This document shows, piece after piece, positions 34,618 to 43,946 of a stretch of 64,000 nt of DNA. The translations under genes and the position numbers were made by a program. Source of the stretch: Bimastos eiseni (lineage: Eukaryota; Annelida; Clitellata; Crassiclitellata; Lumbricidae); NCBI GenBank assembly GCA_959347315.1, contig OY365807.1, forward strand, positions 29,790,868-29,854,867, given 5' to 3'. The notes beneath the pieces were generated by a model. The model made no database searches and was not told the DNA's origin. It worked only from the letters and a program-made list of their open reading frames with translations. The stretch's first letter is position 1; every line of letters begins with the position of its first letter.

Positions 34618-35810
34618 ATGCCTGTCGATAAATTTGGACGAACTGATACTGGATCAACTCAAAGAATAGTTTCTGGAGGCGTTACTTTATCCCAAGCGAG
34701 TAATATCTTTCTAAAACGAGATGGAACGAACGATATGGATGGTGATTTAAATATGAATGGTAATATGATAAAAGGTCTACCGACTGACATTCATCCACCA
34801 GTCTTAGCTAGACAGGCCGCGAGTTTTGGTCAAGTCGAAACTCTAGTCAGCCAAATGAAAACGAATAAAACTGATAACGCGAGACTATACGTGACTGCAG
34901 CACCTACCATTACTTCGAATGTAACGACGATAAACTGTTTTACTTACGAAGCTAGTGCTAGCGAATATCGCATAGCGGCTGGGTATAACTTTGAACCGTG
35001 GAAAGCGCTTCAAAATGCTTGTCATGCCCCCGAATGTTGGATAGCCGATACAGTAACTGATGTTTGGTTACAGATTAAATATCCCGTTCCTTTGTCTATG
35101 TCGGGTTTTACATCATTGCTAGCACAGTATTAAACACACGTATTACTAGATGGAAAGTTCAAGCGAGTAATGATGGAATAATATTTACAGATATTCTAAG
35201 TCCTAAAACGGATGTCCTCGATGCAGGAGTTTTGAACGAATTTACATTTCCAGCACCGTCTAATTACGTTTACTGGCGATTTCATATTATATACACAAGC
35301 GATGGGGCGGAATGGACGGGTAGTGGGTTGTTACAGTGGATTCCTACTTTTACTGATATCACACTCGGAAGAAAATGTCATGTCAGTTACGTTCCTAGAT
35401 TAACTTTGAATACTAGTAATTATGGTTTTGAAGCGAGCGCCACTTCTGAATTTCAAAATAACAAAGCCTTCAATGAGTTCAAAGACGAAGGTGAATGGGT
35501 GTCTAACGTCAACAGTCAATTCTTTTTCACTATCAAGTGTCCAACAGCTGTAAGAATCTGGAAGATTGGATTGAAGGGAAGGAATAAATCCTCCGAAAGG
35601 ATTTATGATTGGAGGATAGAAGGAGCCAACAACTCAGGAAGTTGGAATATTTTATACACTGCACCTAATCCTACTTACTTAGAAAATACTTATCAAGAAT
35701 TTTAAATCGATTCCGTAGGAAAATATACATCTTACATGTTGTACTGTAAACAAGATGGACCTGGCAAGCCTGGATTAAGCGTGATGCAGTTATTCGTGTA
35801 CGATGACTAA
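34618..35810 (+). pseudogene. fiber-like virion protein with two discoidin-like domains, broken
   Basis: The N-terminal part has a shaft-like stretch, FLKRDGTNDMDGDLNMNG and NMIKGLP, typical of trimeric fiber proteins in Polintons and phage tails. Two similar beta-rich units follow, starting TYEASASEYRIAAGYN and GFEASATSEFQNNKAFN, each ending with a Trp-containing strand. These resemble F5/8C (discoidin) sugar-binding domains. This would be the receptor-binding spike by analogy. Breaks: a frameshift near 35,100 and a TAA at 35,703; the frame then stays open to 35,808. The start ATG follows CTATTTAAAAGC, similar to the other gene starts of the element. The domain assignment is from pattern only. 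Confidence 0.7.
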
Positions 35811-35839
35811 GATTTTCAATGACTATTCTCATTGAAAAT

Positions 35840-36139
35840 TTAAACTACAAGTTCAACAACTTCGTTATCTCCAGATACCACGATATACGGTATGATGTAT
35901 TCTGGTTCCGTTTCTATCCTCGTTTTCATGAAAGTAAATGTCTTGTGCAGAATATTCTTTTCCAACTTGTCATGCAATGGCCCCTCGAATACGCTCATGT
36001 AATACTCTGTCCCGTCCGGTGCCTCTACTGCAATTAGGAAGAAATAACCAACCTCCCCGTATAGATACTGCTTCATTTTGACTGTGTAAACAACATCTTC
36101 TTCTAAAGTTTCGAAATCTAAAAATTTACGAGTTCCCAT
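35840..36139 (-). CDS. small conserved-type Polinton protein, unknown function
   Basis: An intact 99-residue frame, rich in predicted beta strands (VVYTVKMKQYLYGEVGYFFL, YYMSVFEGPLHDKLE) and acidic near its C-terminus. The size and strand pattern would suit a small OB-fold protein, but I cannot confirm that. It overlaps the 3' end of the upstream gene by 14 bp and faces the fiber gene tail to tail with a ~30-bp gap. The start is preceded by ATAATATTTTAA, in line with other starts in the element. Confidence 0.6.
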   Translation of the reverse strand: MGTRKFLDFETLEEDVVYTVKMKQYLYGEVGYFFLIAVEAPDGTEYYMSVFEGPLHDKLEKNILHKTFTFMKTRIETEPEYIIPYIVVSGDNEVVELVV

Positions 36140-36503
36140 TTAAAATATTATTTATTATATTTAGATCGGATCTTAATCTCATATTTTTTCTCCATACACT
36201 TCCATCAAAGTTCTTTATAATTTTACCGATTGTCTTATGTGCTCTTGCCGCTTTGAACAATGATGGATACTCTACAACTTCACCCGTTTCCAAGTCTAAG
36301 ATATCAACAGCTATTGGATTCCTTCTTATTTCTCTAAGATACATGTACCGTGGATCGATCTCCTTTTGCTCTTTCTCTGGTTTCTTCATCTCTGGAATTA
36401 TTTCTTTCTCGACGAGTACACTTATAATTTCAGCTTTTTTCATATAACTCGAGCCTACTAGCCCATGTTCCTTCATTAGCGAGTTCAGTTCTTGGAGTTT
36501 CAT
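36126..36503 (-). CDS. SAP-like small protein
   Basis: An intact frame of 125 residues. The N-terminus LQELNSLMKEHGLVGSS, then YMKKAEIISVLVEK, has the helix-extended loop-helix pattern of SAP/HeH DNA-binding motifs. A Lys/Glu-rich linker follows, and the C-terminal block (YPSLFKAARAHKTIGKIIKN) resembles NUMOD1-like helix-turn-helix segments. A DNA- or genome-binding role in the virion or in replication is plausible, but this is inference. It lies just downstream of the major capsid gene and overlaps the next gene. Confidence 0.65.
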   Translation of the reverse strand: MKLQELNSLMKEHGLVGSSYMKKAEIISVLVEKEIIPEMKKPEKEQKEIDPRYMYLREIRRNPIAVDILDLETGEVVEYPSLFKAARAHKTIGKIIKNFDGSVWRKNMRLRSDLNIINNILNGNS

Positions 36504-36531
36504 GTTCTATTTATAATAGAAAATATTTTAT

Positions 36532-37798
36532 TTAATATACGACATTCATCTCCTGACCGTCTGATTGGAAGTTTAACAATTTATCTGAAATGACGACTGC
36601 ATAAGCTTCAGTTCCAGCAGGGATAGCAGCATTGAAAGTAGCCTTGATCTGGACATCGACAACTGATGACTTTAGCCGTTCAGATTGCTTACTCACATCG
36701 AAAAAGAATAGCGGCTATAAGTCTTTGTAGTCAGCCGGAGTGATGTTGCTCTGAGTTACCAACTGGTCCATTCCGCATAATTTTTCGCTAGAGGTCGCCG
36801 CGTCTCTGTAAGCTCTAGAAAATTGCTGATTCGGGAATGAGAGGTTGTATATCTGTCCTGCTTCATCATCACATACATGTTCTTATATCGGGATGATCGA
36901 AAATTGATGGATTAGCCTCTTGATTGCCGCTTCGATTCGTTTGAAATCCAACTATGATGTACCTGGGTTTTTCTGGCGTTGTCTTTACACAAGTCGCCAA
37001 CTAAACGTGGTAGACATAGGAACCGTTATAGTATCGCAAAGATGGACTCGATAGGCTACTGGTAACGTTGCCTTTGCTTCGATCCTTTTATACAGCTGCA
37101 CTCTTTCCATGTCAGACGCTTGAACGTGCGGCACAAACCATGAAATTTTACTGAGGTTGACTTTGCCGGCCGCTACCGCATTTGCTCTAAAAATAGCATC
37201 GCTGTCAGGTTTGCGAACGAGAGTTAAAGTCTGCTTCATACCATAGACTACGTTATCATAATCCTTACAGAATCCAAAAATGTGCTTCAGAGGTACTATG
37301 AAGCTAAATGTGCCCTTGGTAGTTGGTTTCTGAATGAGATATGCCTGTCTGATCGCGAAACCCGTGTTATCCTTTATAACAGCAGTTGCGGCCGTGTCTT
37401 TGGTCCATAATTGGTTAAGTCCTTGAGCAAGAGCAAAGTCGTTGGGATATTTCAGCAAGCCCAGCATAGTTGTGGCTTGTCCGGGATGAAACACGCTTTC
37501 TATTTCTTGATTCGATAAGGAATACGACATTTGGCTGAAGAGATGCATGAGGCTGTTGTTGGCTAAAGCTGCAGCGTCGGCATCAACGTAAAAGGTTCCA
37601 TCCGTTTTAGTCAGTTTACCTTCAAATAGCAGGTATGACTCACAGGGATGGCTGAAGATATCTTGAAGTTCGATATTTATGCGAATTTACCCAGTGTTAA
37701 GATTCGCCCCGCCACTGGTTCATATTCATGAAATTCATAACTTTAAATTCCTCGTCTATAATAGTATTTTCAGTAAATCTTAGAATATCTGACTGCAT
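36532..37798 (-). pseudogene. MCP: major capsid protein (hexon-like double jelly-roll), broken
   Basis: This would build the icosahedral shell. The longest open piece (36,985-37,548) has the family blocks GTFSFIVPLKHIFGF, KVNLSKISWFVPHVQASD and CDTITVPMSTTFSWRL. Further family blocks lie downstream in other frames, including FFFDVSKQSERLKSSVVDV and AYAVVISDKLLNFQSDG, up to the stop at 36,534. The N-terminus (ATG at 37,798) is in yet another frame. Breaks: frame changes or stops near 37,690-37,720, 36,985 and about 36,890, and TAG at 36,717. Length and block order agree with Polinton/adintovirus MCPs. It is the most damaged structural gene here. Confidence 0.88.
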
Positions 37799-37940
37799 TT
37801 TTTAATATAATAAGATTTTATTTTAAGCAAACTTCATTCCAGATTCACACATCTCAGATCGATATGGCACCGCCGTTACCAAACAGTAAATTATTTATAT
37901 TCGCCGAAGGGTGGGGATATATTAAATTCTGTAACGTTTC

Positions 37941-38284
37941 CTAACTCTTTTGCCTAAGCTTCGTATTTCCATGGGGAGTTATTAACCCCTTTAACAAATC
38001 CTCGCTCCGTTGGCTAAGTACAGGCGGTTGTGGTGTAAATATTTTTGCCGCTGCTTTATCAACCAGTCGCTTTCCAGCATTAATAGCAACGGTCTTTCCA
38101 ACATCTATGGCCTTTTTCCCAATCTCCGTCGCAGCTTCTTTCCCGGAACTTAATGCAGTTGATGCTACCTGTTTGCAGCATTCGAGGATAACATTCTTTT
38201 GAAAAATCCTGATATCGTGTCAAATATACCAGCGCCTCCTACGACGTATCTTTTAGCAAATCTTCTCTTAGTTATGACAATCAT
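37941..38284 (-). pseudogene. small basic virion protein (pVI/core-like), frameshifted
   Basis: It begins MIVITKRRFAKRYVVGGAGI, a basic N-terminus followed by VVGG-A, which fits the adenain-type cleavage pattern. An Ala/Lys-rich amphipathic part follows (STALSSGKEAATEIGKKA, VDKAAAKIF). One frameshift lies near 38,175. Small basic proteins of this form occur between the capsid genes of Polintons and are compared with adenovirus core or pVI-like proteins. The role is inferred from that likeness and from the capsid-block position. Confidence 0.6.
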
Positions 38285-38414
38285 TTTATAATTGCATCAT
38301 TAAATTTCTATAGCATAACACAATTATCACATTTTGCCTAAGTAACTCATCGCAGATACCGACTATCTCCTTTCTTAATCCAGCATTTTCCGCTATGAAG
38401 CCAGCAATTCGTAA

Positions 38415-39185
38415 TTACAACATATCCATTTCCGCATCAGGGTCTTGTGGAAGAACTACGACCCCTTCGCCCGTTGAGAACCTCCCTTTCCGCATCGAGA
38501 GCAATGGCTTAATGATTTTATTATATTTTAGGCCTCTAGACGATTTGGGCTTATTCGGATTATTAGGTACATACAAGGCGCCCGTCGATTCAAGAATTTT
38601 CAAGTACCTGTTCAGATCGTTTTGACTGGATATCGACTCGTTTGATTCCTTCATCGTCATCAATTCCCATAGCCCTGGAGTTCCCTTGTAGGTGTTATTA
38701 CCAATAGATATATCGTCTCCTTCGATTGAAATTGGATAGTTTCCGATGAAAAACCCCCATCTCTAGAGTGTATGCCGAAGGTCGTGTCCGTCAACTTTTT
38801 ATTTGCAACGTATTCTTTTAAATATTTTGTGGCAATATCACCTAATTCCAAGGTTCTAATATCTTAAACTGGATCGTCCGCAAACACGTCTATTGAGGGA
38901 TATTGTGGGAATTGAATCGCTTTCAACGATGTTGATAGCGATGCCGGCAATGCTCGAAGAGCTGTAAAAGTCGCCATAATGCTTTTCTGAATCGCGCCTA
39001 ATTTTTTTAGATAGTCCAGACTGCGAGTCGATTATGGGTTTGTACGCCTTTATCAATTCCCGCTGAAGTCCAATGTCCCCTAATTTCTCAGATAACGAGT
39101 CTTGTCTAATATTTTGCTTCATCTTGAGAAAACTTTCAACGATAAAGTCTCGTTTGGCTGGGTCCTGAATTTTTAGAAACGACAT
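38415..39185 (-). pseudogene. conserved Polinton protein (MSFLKIQDPAKRDFIV type), broken
   Basis: The N-terminus SFLKIQDPAKRDFIVESFLK is a block I recall from many Polinton copies in invertebrate genomes, where it opens a protein of roughly 250-300 residues with a helical start. Later blocks follow in other frames: GDIATKYLKEYVANKKLTDT and, downstream, YNKIIKPLLSMRKGRFSTGE followed by GVVVLPQDPDAEMDML. At least two frame changes occur (near 38,860-38,950 and 38,660-38,750). The function is not established. Its place between capsid genes suggests a virion or assembly role. Confidence 0.65.
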
Positions 39186-39251
39186 TTTTAAGTTGGAAAC
39201 ATGATATTTAAACGTAAAAACGTAAAACGTAAATAAACGTTCACTTTGTAT

Positions 39252-39770
39252 TCAATTCTTTTTGCCTAAGTGTTTCGTCGCTTCATCTATGTTGATATTG
39301 GTTTTACTCCTAATCTCTTCTTTCATCTGATTAAATTTTTCGAATTCGCTTAGAATAACCGAATATTCCGAGTCTGAGAAATTATTATCATCTAAAGCTT
39401 TCGAAACAAAGTCGCTGATCGAATTGAGTTTCCCTTCGGCTATAGTCCGGATCTTTGCATATTTTTCTTACCGCAGCGATAATATTCGGCGGACCTTGGT
39501 GGATATCAGAGATAGTGCTCCAGCTCCAGCGGATAAAGATACCACGATAGTTGCGGCGGGTGTGGCTACGACGGAACTTAGAAAAGTTACACCTAATACA
39601 CCGAGTCCTGAAGACGTAAGGGTTAACAAAACTCCCAACGCTTCAACAACTTTAACACCCTTTTGATATGTTTTACAGATTATTTCTCTCTTTTCACGTC
39701 CTCGTAAGATTTCCTGTTGAATTTCAGATATTTTCTGAAGGCGATAAGTGTCTGCTTTGTTCAATTCCAT
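39252..39770 (-). pseudogene. conserved Polinton membrane protein, frameshifted
   Basis: A helical N-terminus (MELNKADTYRLQKISEIQQE) leads to two hydrophobic segments (VVEALGVLLTLTSSGLGVLG and VVATPAATIVVSLSAGAGAL), then, after a frame change near 39,470, a charged helical tail ending in GKKN at the stop. I start it at the internal Met (39,770) because that ATG follows ATATTATAAA as other element genes do; the open frame reaches up to 39,836. It would be a small membrane-active protein. Function unknown. Confidence 0.65.
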
Positions 39771-39810
39771 TTTATAATATCGAAGAATATTTTTAAAATT
39801 GAATTCAATT

Positions 39811-40228
39811 TTATTTGTTGACACGGTAATCGACATAACATAAAGAGTATCCTTCGTTTATGGTGACAGTCCCATGATCTCTAAAATTCTTAATATCGAG
39901 TAAAATTTCTTCCGCGAATCCAGTAACGGTATCTCTTAGCAGGCGACACCCCGTTTCTATAAATTCCAGACTGAGCGAAATTTTAAACGATCCTTTCGTC
40001 ATTCGGACACCCAAGCCTATCGGTAAAACAACTGTCTCTTGTGAATGAATAGTTATCGCTTCTTGAGCAAAAAATTCCCACCTTAGACCGCCCATTCGTC
40101 TTTGCGGTCTATACTTGACATCCCACTTGCCTTCACACACCTTCCACCTAACGGATCTCGGTTGAGTTCTTACTTCTGGAACAATTTTTTTTCGTCCACC
40201 CCATTTTCTGATTTGGAGATAGAGACAT
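39811..40228 (-). pseudogene. dUTPase-like-fold protein, frameshifted near its start
   Basis: The open part (39,811-40,140) holds GGLRWEFFAQEAITIHSQ, VVLPIGLGVRMTKGSF and HGTVTINEGYSLCYV. The order resembles the trimeric dUTPase/dCTP-deaminase beta fold, but the usual catalytic P-R-S-S-x and G-Y-D blocks are not seen, so a structural rather than enzymatic use is likely. The ATG at 40,228 follows TATATATAAA. A T-run near 40,185-40,192 puts the start and the body in different frames. The fold assignment is tentative. Confidence 0.5.
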
Positions 40229-40247
40229 TTTATATATACAATATTTT

Positions 40248-40850
40248 TTAAAGTAACAATCCGAGAAGCGGAATGTTTTTAAATGGTGAATCTGACCCTA
40301 GTATAAGTCCTTCCCAATTTACGAACCCATTACCTCTTTTCAGATACAGACCTTCTCCTACGCCGTTTAATCCAGATCCTTGCTATGGCTTCACGTATAG
40401 ACCCTCCCCTTGTTGCACTATCTTGTAGTTTTTACCCCGAGTATAGAGATATATAGCCCCACCCGTTTCGGTGACTTTATCAATGACTTTAGAACCAGCC
40501 GCCGCAACTACTCCAGTTAATGCACCCGTTGCTAAGCTCGGTAATACGCTAGATAGTAGGAATTTGCCAGCAGTTGCAAGATAAGGTAAAATTGCGCCAA
40601 TAAAGCCGCCTTCGACTTTAGCGTTATATATCAATTGTGTTTTACTCATTTTTATAGTCACGCCTTTCCCATCCTAATACGCTTTAGCTAGTCTATTGAG
40701 TTGTGCTTGGGTAAGAGCTAACACATGCTCTCCGTTTAAATCGCTGTACTTTAATCCAATACTAACACCTGTTCCCGCTTGTAGCGATCTTTTAATTTTA
40801 TCTTTTTGTCCTTCTGAAATATTGACTTTGACGTTCGTGTATCGACTCAT
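40248..40850 (-). pseudogene. pVI/pX-like membrane-active virion precursor, two in-frame stops
   Basis: A single frame of 200 codons. A soluble front (SRYTNVKVNISEGQKDKIKR, VSIGLKYSDLNGEHVLALTQ) leads to VEGG-F, an adenain-type cleavage site, then a long hydrophobic/Ala-rich stretch (ILPYLATAGKFLLSSVLPS, LATGALTGVVAAAGSKVIDK) and short GLY repeats (GEGLYVKP, GEGLYLKRG, GLILGSDSPFKNIP). In adenoviruses such a cleaved hydrophobic protein disrupts membranes and bridges capsid and core; the parallel is inference. Two TAG codons (40,676 and 40,385) interrupt an otherwise intact frame. The ATG at 40,850 follows TATATAAA. Confidence 0.8.
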
Positions 40851-40873
40851 TTTATATAAAACTACAAAAACTT

Positions 40874-41665
40874 TTAAGCTTCTCTAATATGAAACCGTAT
40901 CGATAATTCCTCACCTCGTAGATTAATTAGTTTAACATTGTGATCGGTGAGAGACGTTTCCATTATCAAAATCGTGGATATAGTGATTGGAAGATAAATC
41001 AAATTCCTAGGCGTTTCGATAATCTTATAGCCGGGCCCTACATTCGGAAAAAAGGAATAAATAATATTATCAGTCGTTCCGTTGCTTTTGGAAGCCCCCA
41101 TGATATCGCTCGTTACTCTCAGATTACTGACACTCAATATGTCCACTATATTCTCCGATTCTTGGTACCCTGCTGAATAACGCCGTCTGTCGAAACCGAT
41201 GACTTTCCCGATAGAGTTCAACGCACAAAAATCAACCATGTAATTATCCGCTAGATGAACAACAGTCTTTAACGTATTGCTGTTTGCTTCTATCTTAATA
41301 TTGTATTCTTCGTTAACCATATTATAATGCTCGTTTTCTTTCATGATTCTCTTGACGTATTCGTTAATGTCTGTAATTTCATAGCCGCCTTCGGGGATGG
41401 TTATAGTAACCCACATACCTCCACCATTCGGCGAATACGAAAAGTTGTTGTTAGTCTCATCGATGTTTGGGAATGAAAAATATGTTTCCAGATTGACAAG
41501 AGCCATTTCGTACTTTTTATCTTTATCGAACTGAATTAACGGATTGAATCGAGTCCTTATTCGCGAACTCTTATCACTCAATAATATGTAAAACGATGAC
41601 TTTGGCTCTGTGTAACGAGCGACCCTTTCGGTGTTGTCTGCAATCTTTTGTAAAAGCGATTCCAT
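40874..41665 (-). CDS. penton-like minor capsid protein (single jelly-roll), intact
   Basis: 263 residues with no break. FYILLSDKSSRIRTRFNP, YEMALVNLETYFSFPNIDE and LINLRGEELSIRFHIRE are blocks shared by Polinton minor capsid proteins, which form the vertices of the particle like adenovirus penton base. A short N-terminal helix (ESLLQKIADNTERVARYTEP) may be the part held inside the capsid. The start follows ATATTATAAAA, the element's usual context. It is 23 bp downstream of the ATPase gene and directly upstream of the pVI/pX-like gene, as expected for a capsid block. Confidence 0.88.
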   Translation of the reverse strand: MESLLQKIADNTERVARYTEPKSSFYILLSDKSSRIRTRFNPLIQFDKDKKYEMALVNLETYFSFPNIDETNNNFSYSPNGGGMWVTITIPEGGYEITDINEYVKRIMKENEHYNMVNEEYNIKIEANSNTLKTVVHLADNYMVDFCALNSIGKVIGFDRRRYSAGYQESENIVDILSVSNLRVTSDIMGASKSNGTTDNIIYSFFPNVGPGYKIIETPRNLIYLPITISTILIMETSLTDHNVKLINLRGEELSIRFHIREA

Positions 41666-41689
41666 TTTTATAATATAAAAGATTTTTTA

Positions 41690-42463
41690 TTATGAAATGT
41701 AGAATTCATCGAAACCGCATCTATACTTGTCGTTATGCTTATTACTAGAGTGATCTATCACTACAAAGCCGTGAGGTTGCTTCCAGGCTTTTTGACATAG
41801 TTTCTTAAACTCATCCTTAGACATGTCTGTGCTGACGTGGTCATTGTAGATGTGATCACTATTTTTCAAGTCTTGGGGAAACAAACAGATAAAGTTTGCA
41901 TTCTCTCTAATTGTCTGTCACGGTAGTTTGAAATAATTCTGTGCTAGATAGAAACAGTCGACGTTGCTATGCCTCCCTCGGATGTAATAAGTCTCGCATT
42001 TATTCTGCTTTTCTAACTGTAAGTCGTCGAAAATCATCAGGTTCTTCTTGTCACGGTTCAAGTCACTCGGGTCTGGCACATCTTCTGCTGATTCAAAGAA
42101 CTGGGAAGAAATATCAGATTTTTTAACCAATTGTTTTGCCATTTCCTCAACGACAAATGCTGGTGAATGATTTTTTCTCATGATCTCGTCTTGAATATCA
42201 AATAACCAGACGATGGATTCTTTAGACATTTTTTCCTCGAGTGCTTTTTTCATAATTTTATACTCTGGTTGAAAGAGAGACCTTCCGAATACTTGCAAAT
42301 TGTCGTACTCTAACCATCCGGGTCTTATCCGGGTTCAACAATATAGTCGTCTTACCACATCCAGACTTTCCTACGATTAACCCTCTTATACTTCTAGGTA
42401 AAAGAGGGTTATTGAATCTCTTGGATAATATGTCACTCCACGATAAAATTTTTTTACTTCCAT
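41690..42463 (-). pseudogene. ATP: packaging ATPase (FtsK/HerA, A32-like), broken
   Basis: This would pump DNA into capsids. Walker A, VGKSGCGKT, lies at about 42,349-42,375 in one frame; Walker B, KNLMIFDDL, lies in the long open piece (41,918-42,298); the C-terminal piece DHSSNKHNDKYRCGFDEFY is typical of the family. Breaks: frame changes between the ATG (42,463), the Walker A segment and 42,298 (a T-run at 42,450-42,456 sits near the first), and an in-frame TGA at 41,920. It is divergently arranged with the PLA2-like gene, with 26 bp between the start codons. Confidence 0.85.
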
Positions 42464-42489
42464 TTTAAATATATCTAATTGTATTTAAA
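42464..42489. promoter_or_regulatory. divergent promoter with mirror-image start regions
   Basis: The start codons of the ATPase (minus) and PLA2-like (plus) genes face away across only 26 bp. CATTTTAAATA (42,461-42,471) and TATTTAAAATG (42,482-42,492) are exact reverse complements that include both start codons. The same A/T-rich lead-in (TATTTAAA or TATATAAA directly before ATG) precedes most genes of the element, so I read it as the core promoter and leader. Confidence 0.55.
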
Positions 42490-42990
42490 ATGTATTGCGT
42501 AAAGTATAAAACTCATACTGAAACCAAAAATATTCAAAATGTCATAACGAAGAATGGAAGGTTAATGATTAGAGGCACGTGTGATGTTTGTGGAAAAACA
42601 AAGACTCAATTCGTGAAAGCTGTAGAAGGTGGGGATCTAGTTGGGTCTCTAAATTCAGTAACTAGCGGTATTAAATTACCGTGGGCTAAATTTTCAGGTG
42701 AGATGCACTTGCCGGGACATGAGTTTACAGGACCAGGAACTAGACTAGATTTGAGATTGAATCCTGTTGGAACTCCTACTAAAGATTGGTCGAAACCCGT
42801 TGATAGAGTCGATAACGCTGCATATTATCATGATTTAGCTTACAACCAGGACGCAGATACGGCTTCTAGGAATATCGCCGACAGAGCAATGATTAATGAA
42901 TTGAATAATATACCTAATCCAAGCTTACGGGAGAGAATAGAGAGGGCTATAGTCAAACCTATATTATCTACTAAAGCTAGTCTCGGTTAG
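42490..42990 (+). CDS. phospholipase A2-like virion protein with zinc-ribbon start
   Basis: An intact frame of 166 residues. The N-terminus MYCVKYKTHTETKNIQNV, with CDVCGKTKT further on, matches a DUF5679-type zinc ribbon, but the second Cys of the first pair is Tyr here. VEGG-D at about residues 46-50 fits an adenain-type cleavage. The rest resembles the PLA2 domain of parvovirus VP1 and related virion proteins: LPGHEFTGPGTRLD (calcium-loop-like) and AAYYHDLAYNQDAD (His-Asp catalytic pair). Such domains open endosomal membranes for incoming capsids. It starts in the palindromic leader shared with the ATPase gene. Confidence 0.8.
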   Translation: MYCVKYKTHTETKNIQNVITKNGRLMIRGTCDVCGKTKTQFVKAVEGGDLVGSLNSVTSGIKLPWAKFSGEMHLPGHEFTGPGTRLDLRLNPVGTPTKDWSKPVDRVDNAAYYHDLAYNQDADTASRNIADRAMINELNNIPNPSLRERIERAIVKPILSTKASLG

Positions 42991-43008
42991 GTTTAAAAAT
43001 GCTTAAAA

Positions 43009-43935
43009 TTACAAACCGATCTGAAATGGACTAATCAATTAGCGAATGAATTGCATACACCTGTAGTAATGCATTTTAGATAAAGGAAGGTGTTTGCTGG
43101 TGGAGTAGATTAAATTTGGGCTCCTGATTTAGTCGATATGCAGGCATTCGCTAAAGATAACGATGGCATGAAATATCTATTAACCGTCATAGATGTATTT
43201 TCTAAGTACGGGTGGATCGTGCCGTTATATGATAAGAGTGGAAAATCTACAGCTTTTGTTTTCCTGAAAATATTAGAGAGCGGAAGTAAACCGGGTAAGG
43301 TGTGGGTGGATAAAGGAAAAGAATTTTATAATAAAGACGTAAAGAATTTGGTTGAGTTGTACTCTACTGAGAATGAAGAAAAATCCTGCGTAGTTGAGAG
43401 ATGGAACCGGACTATGCGAGAGAAAATGTTGAAGTACTTTACAGGTAATTCAACAAGGAGATATATCGAAATGTTAGGCGATATGGTTAGTAATTGTAAT
43501 GAAACAAGACATAATTCTATTAAAATGACGCCCGCTAGAGCTACTATGAAAGTGAACGAGAAGGTTGTTTTTATGAATTTGCACGGTGATGAGATTTCGG
43601 AACCTATTGTGCCTAGGTTTTCAATCGGTGATAAAGTTAGAATAACTAAGAAAAAGAACATTTTTGAAAAGGGGTACACACCTAGATGGACGGAAGAAGT
43701 TTTTACAGTATCCCAGATTCAATACACGGATCCTCCAACTTATAAGATTACTGATTATAATGGAGAATAAATACAGGGCTCATTTTACGAACAGCAGCTA
43801 CAAAAAAGTACTCAAGAAATATTTAGAATCGAAAAGATTGTTAGAAAACATGGGAAGAAATCGCTAGTGAAGGTGTTTGGTTACCCTGAATCCTTTAATT
43901 CTTGGATTAATAATGAAGATTTAGTGGTCACGTGA
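43009..43935 (+). pseudogene. INT: retroviral-type integrase (INT) with chromodomain, broken
   Basis: The RVE integrase that inserts the element. Catalytic D-D-E is preserved: Asp of LVDMQ (43,135), Asp of VWVDKGKEF and Glu of VVERWNRTMRE. A C-terminal chromodomain (RIEKIVRKHGKKSLVKVFGY, then NSWINNEDL) lies in another frame after a break near 43,768. In-frame TAA codons stand at 43,081 and 43,111, before the catalytic core. The core also seems a few residues short just before LYSTENEEKS. The start is not clear, so the left coordinate is where family-like sequence begins. It runs toward the right inverted repeat. Confidence 0.92.
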
Positions 43936-43946
43936 TAACTCATCAT

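Noticed and set aside
34374..40676. Several TAG codons in otherwise open Polinton genes suggested stop-codon reassignment or readthrough
   Set aside because: TAA and TGA stops and frameshifts occur in the same element (31,729, 32,291, 35,703, 41,920, 43,081), so ordinary decay explains them better.
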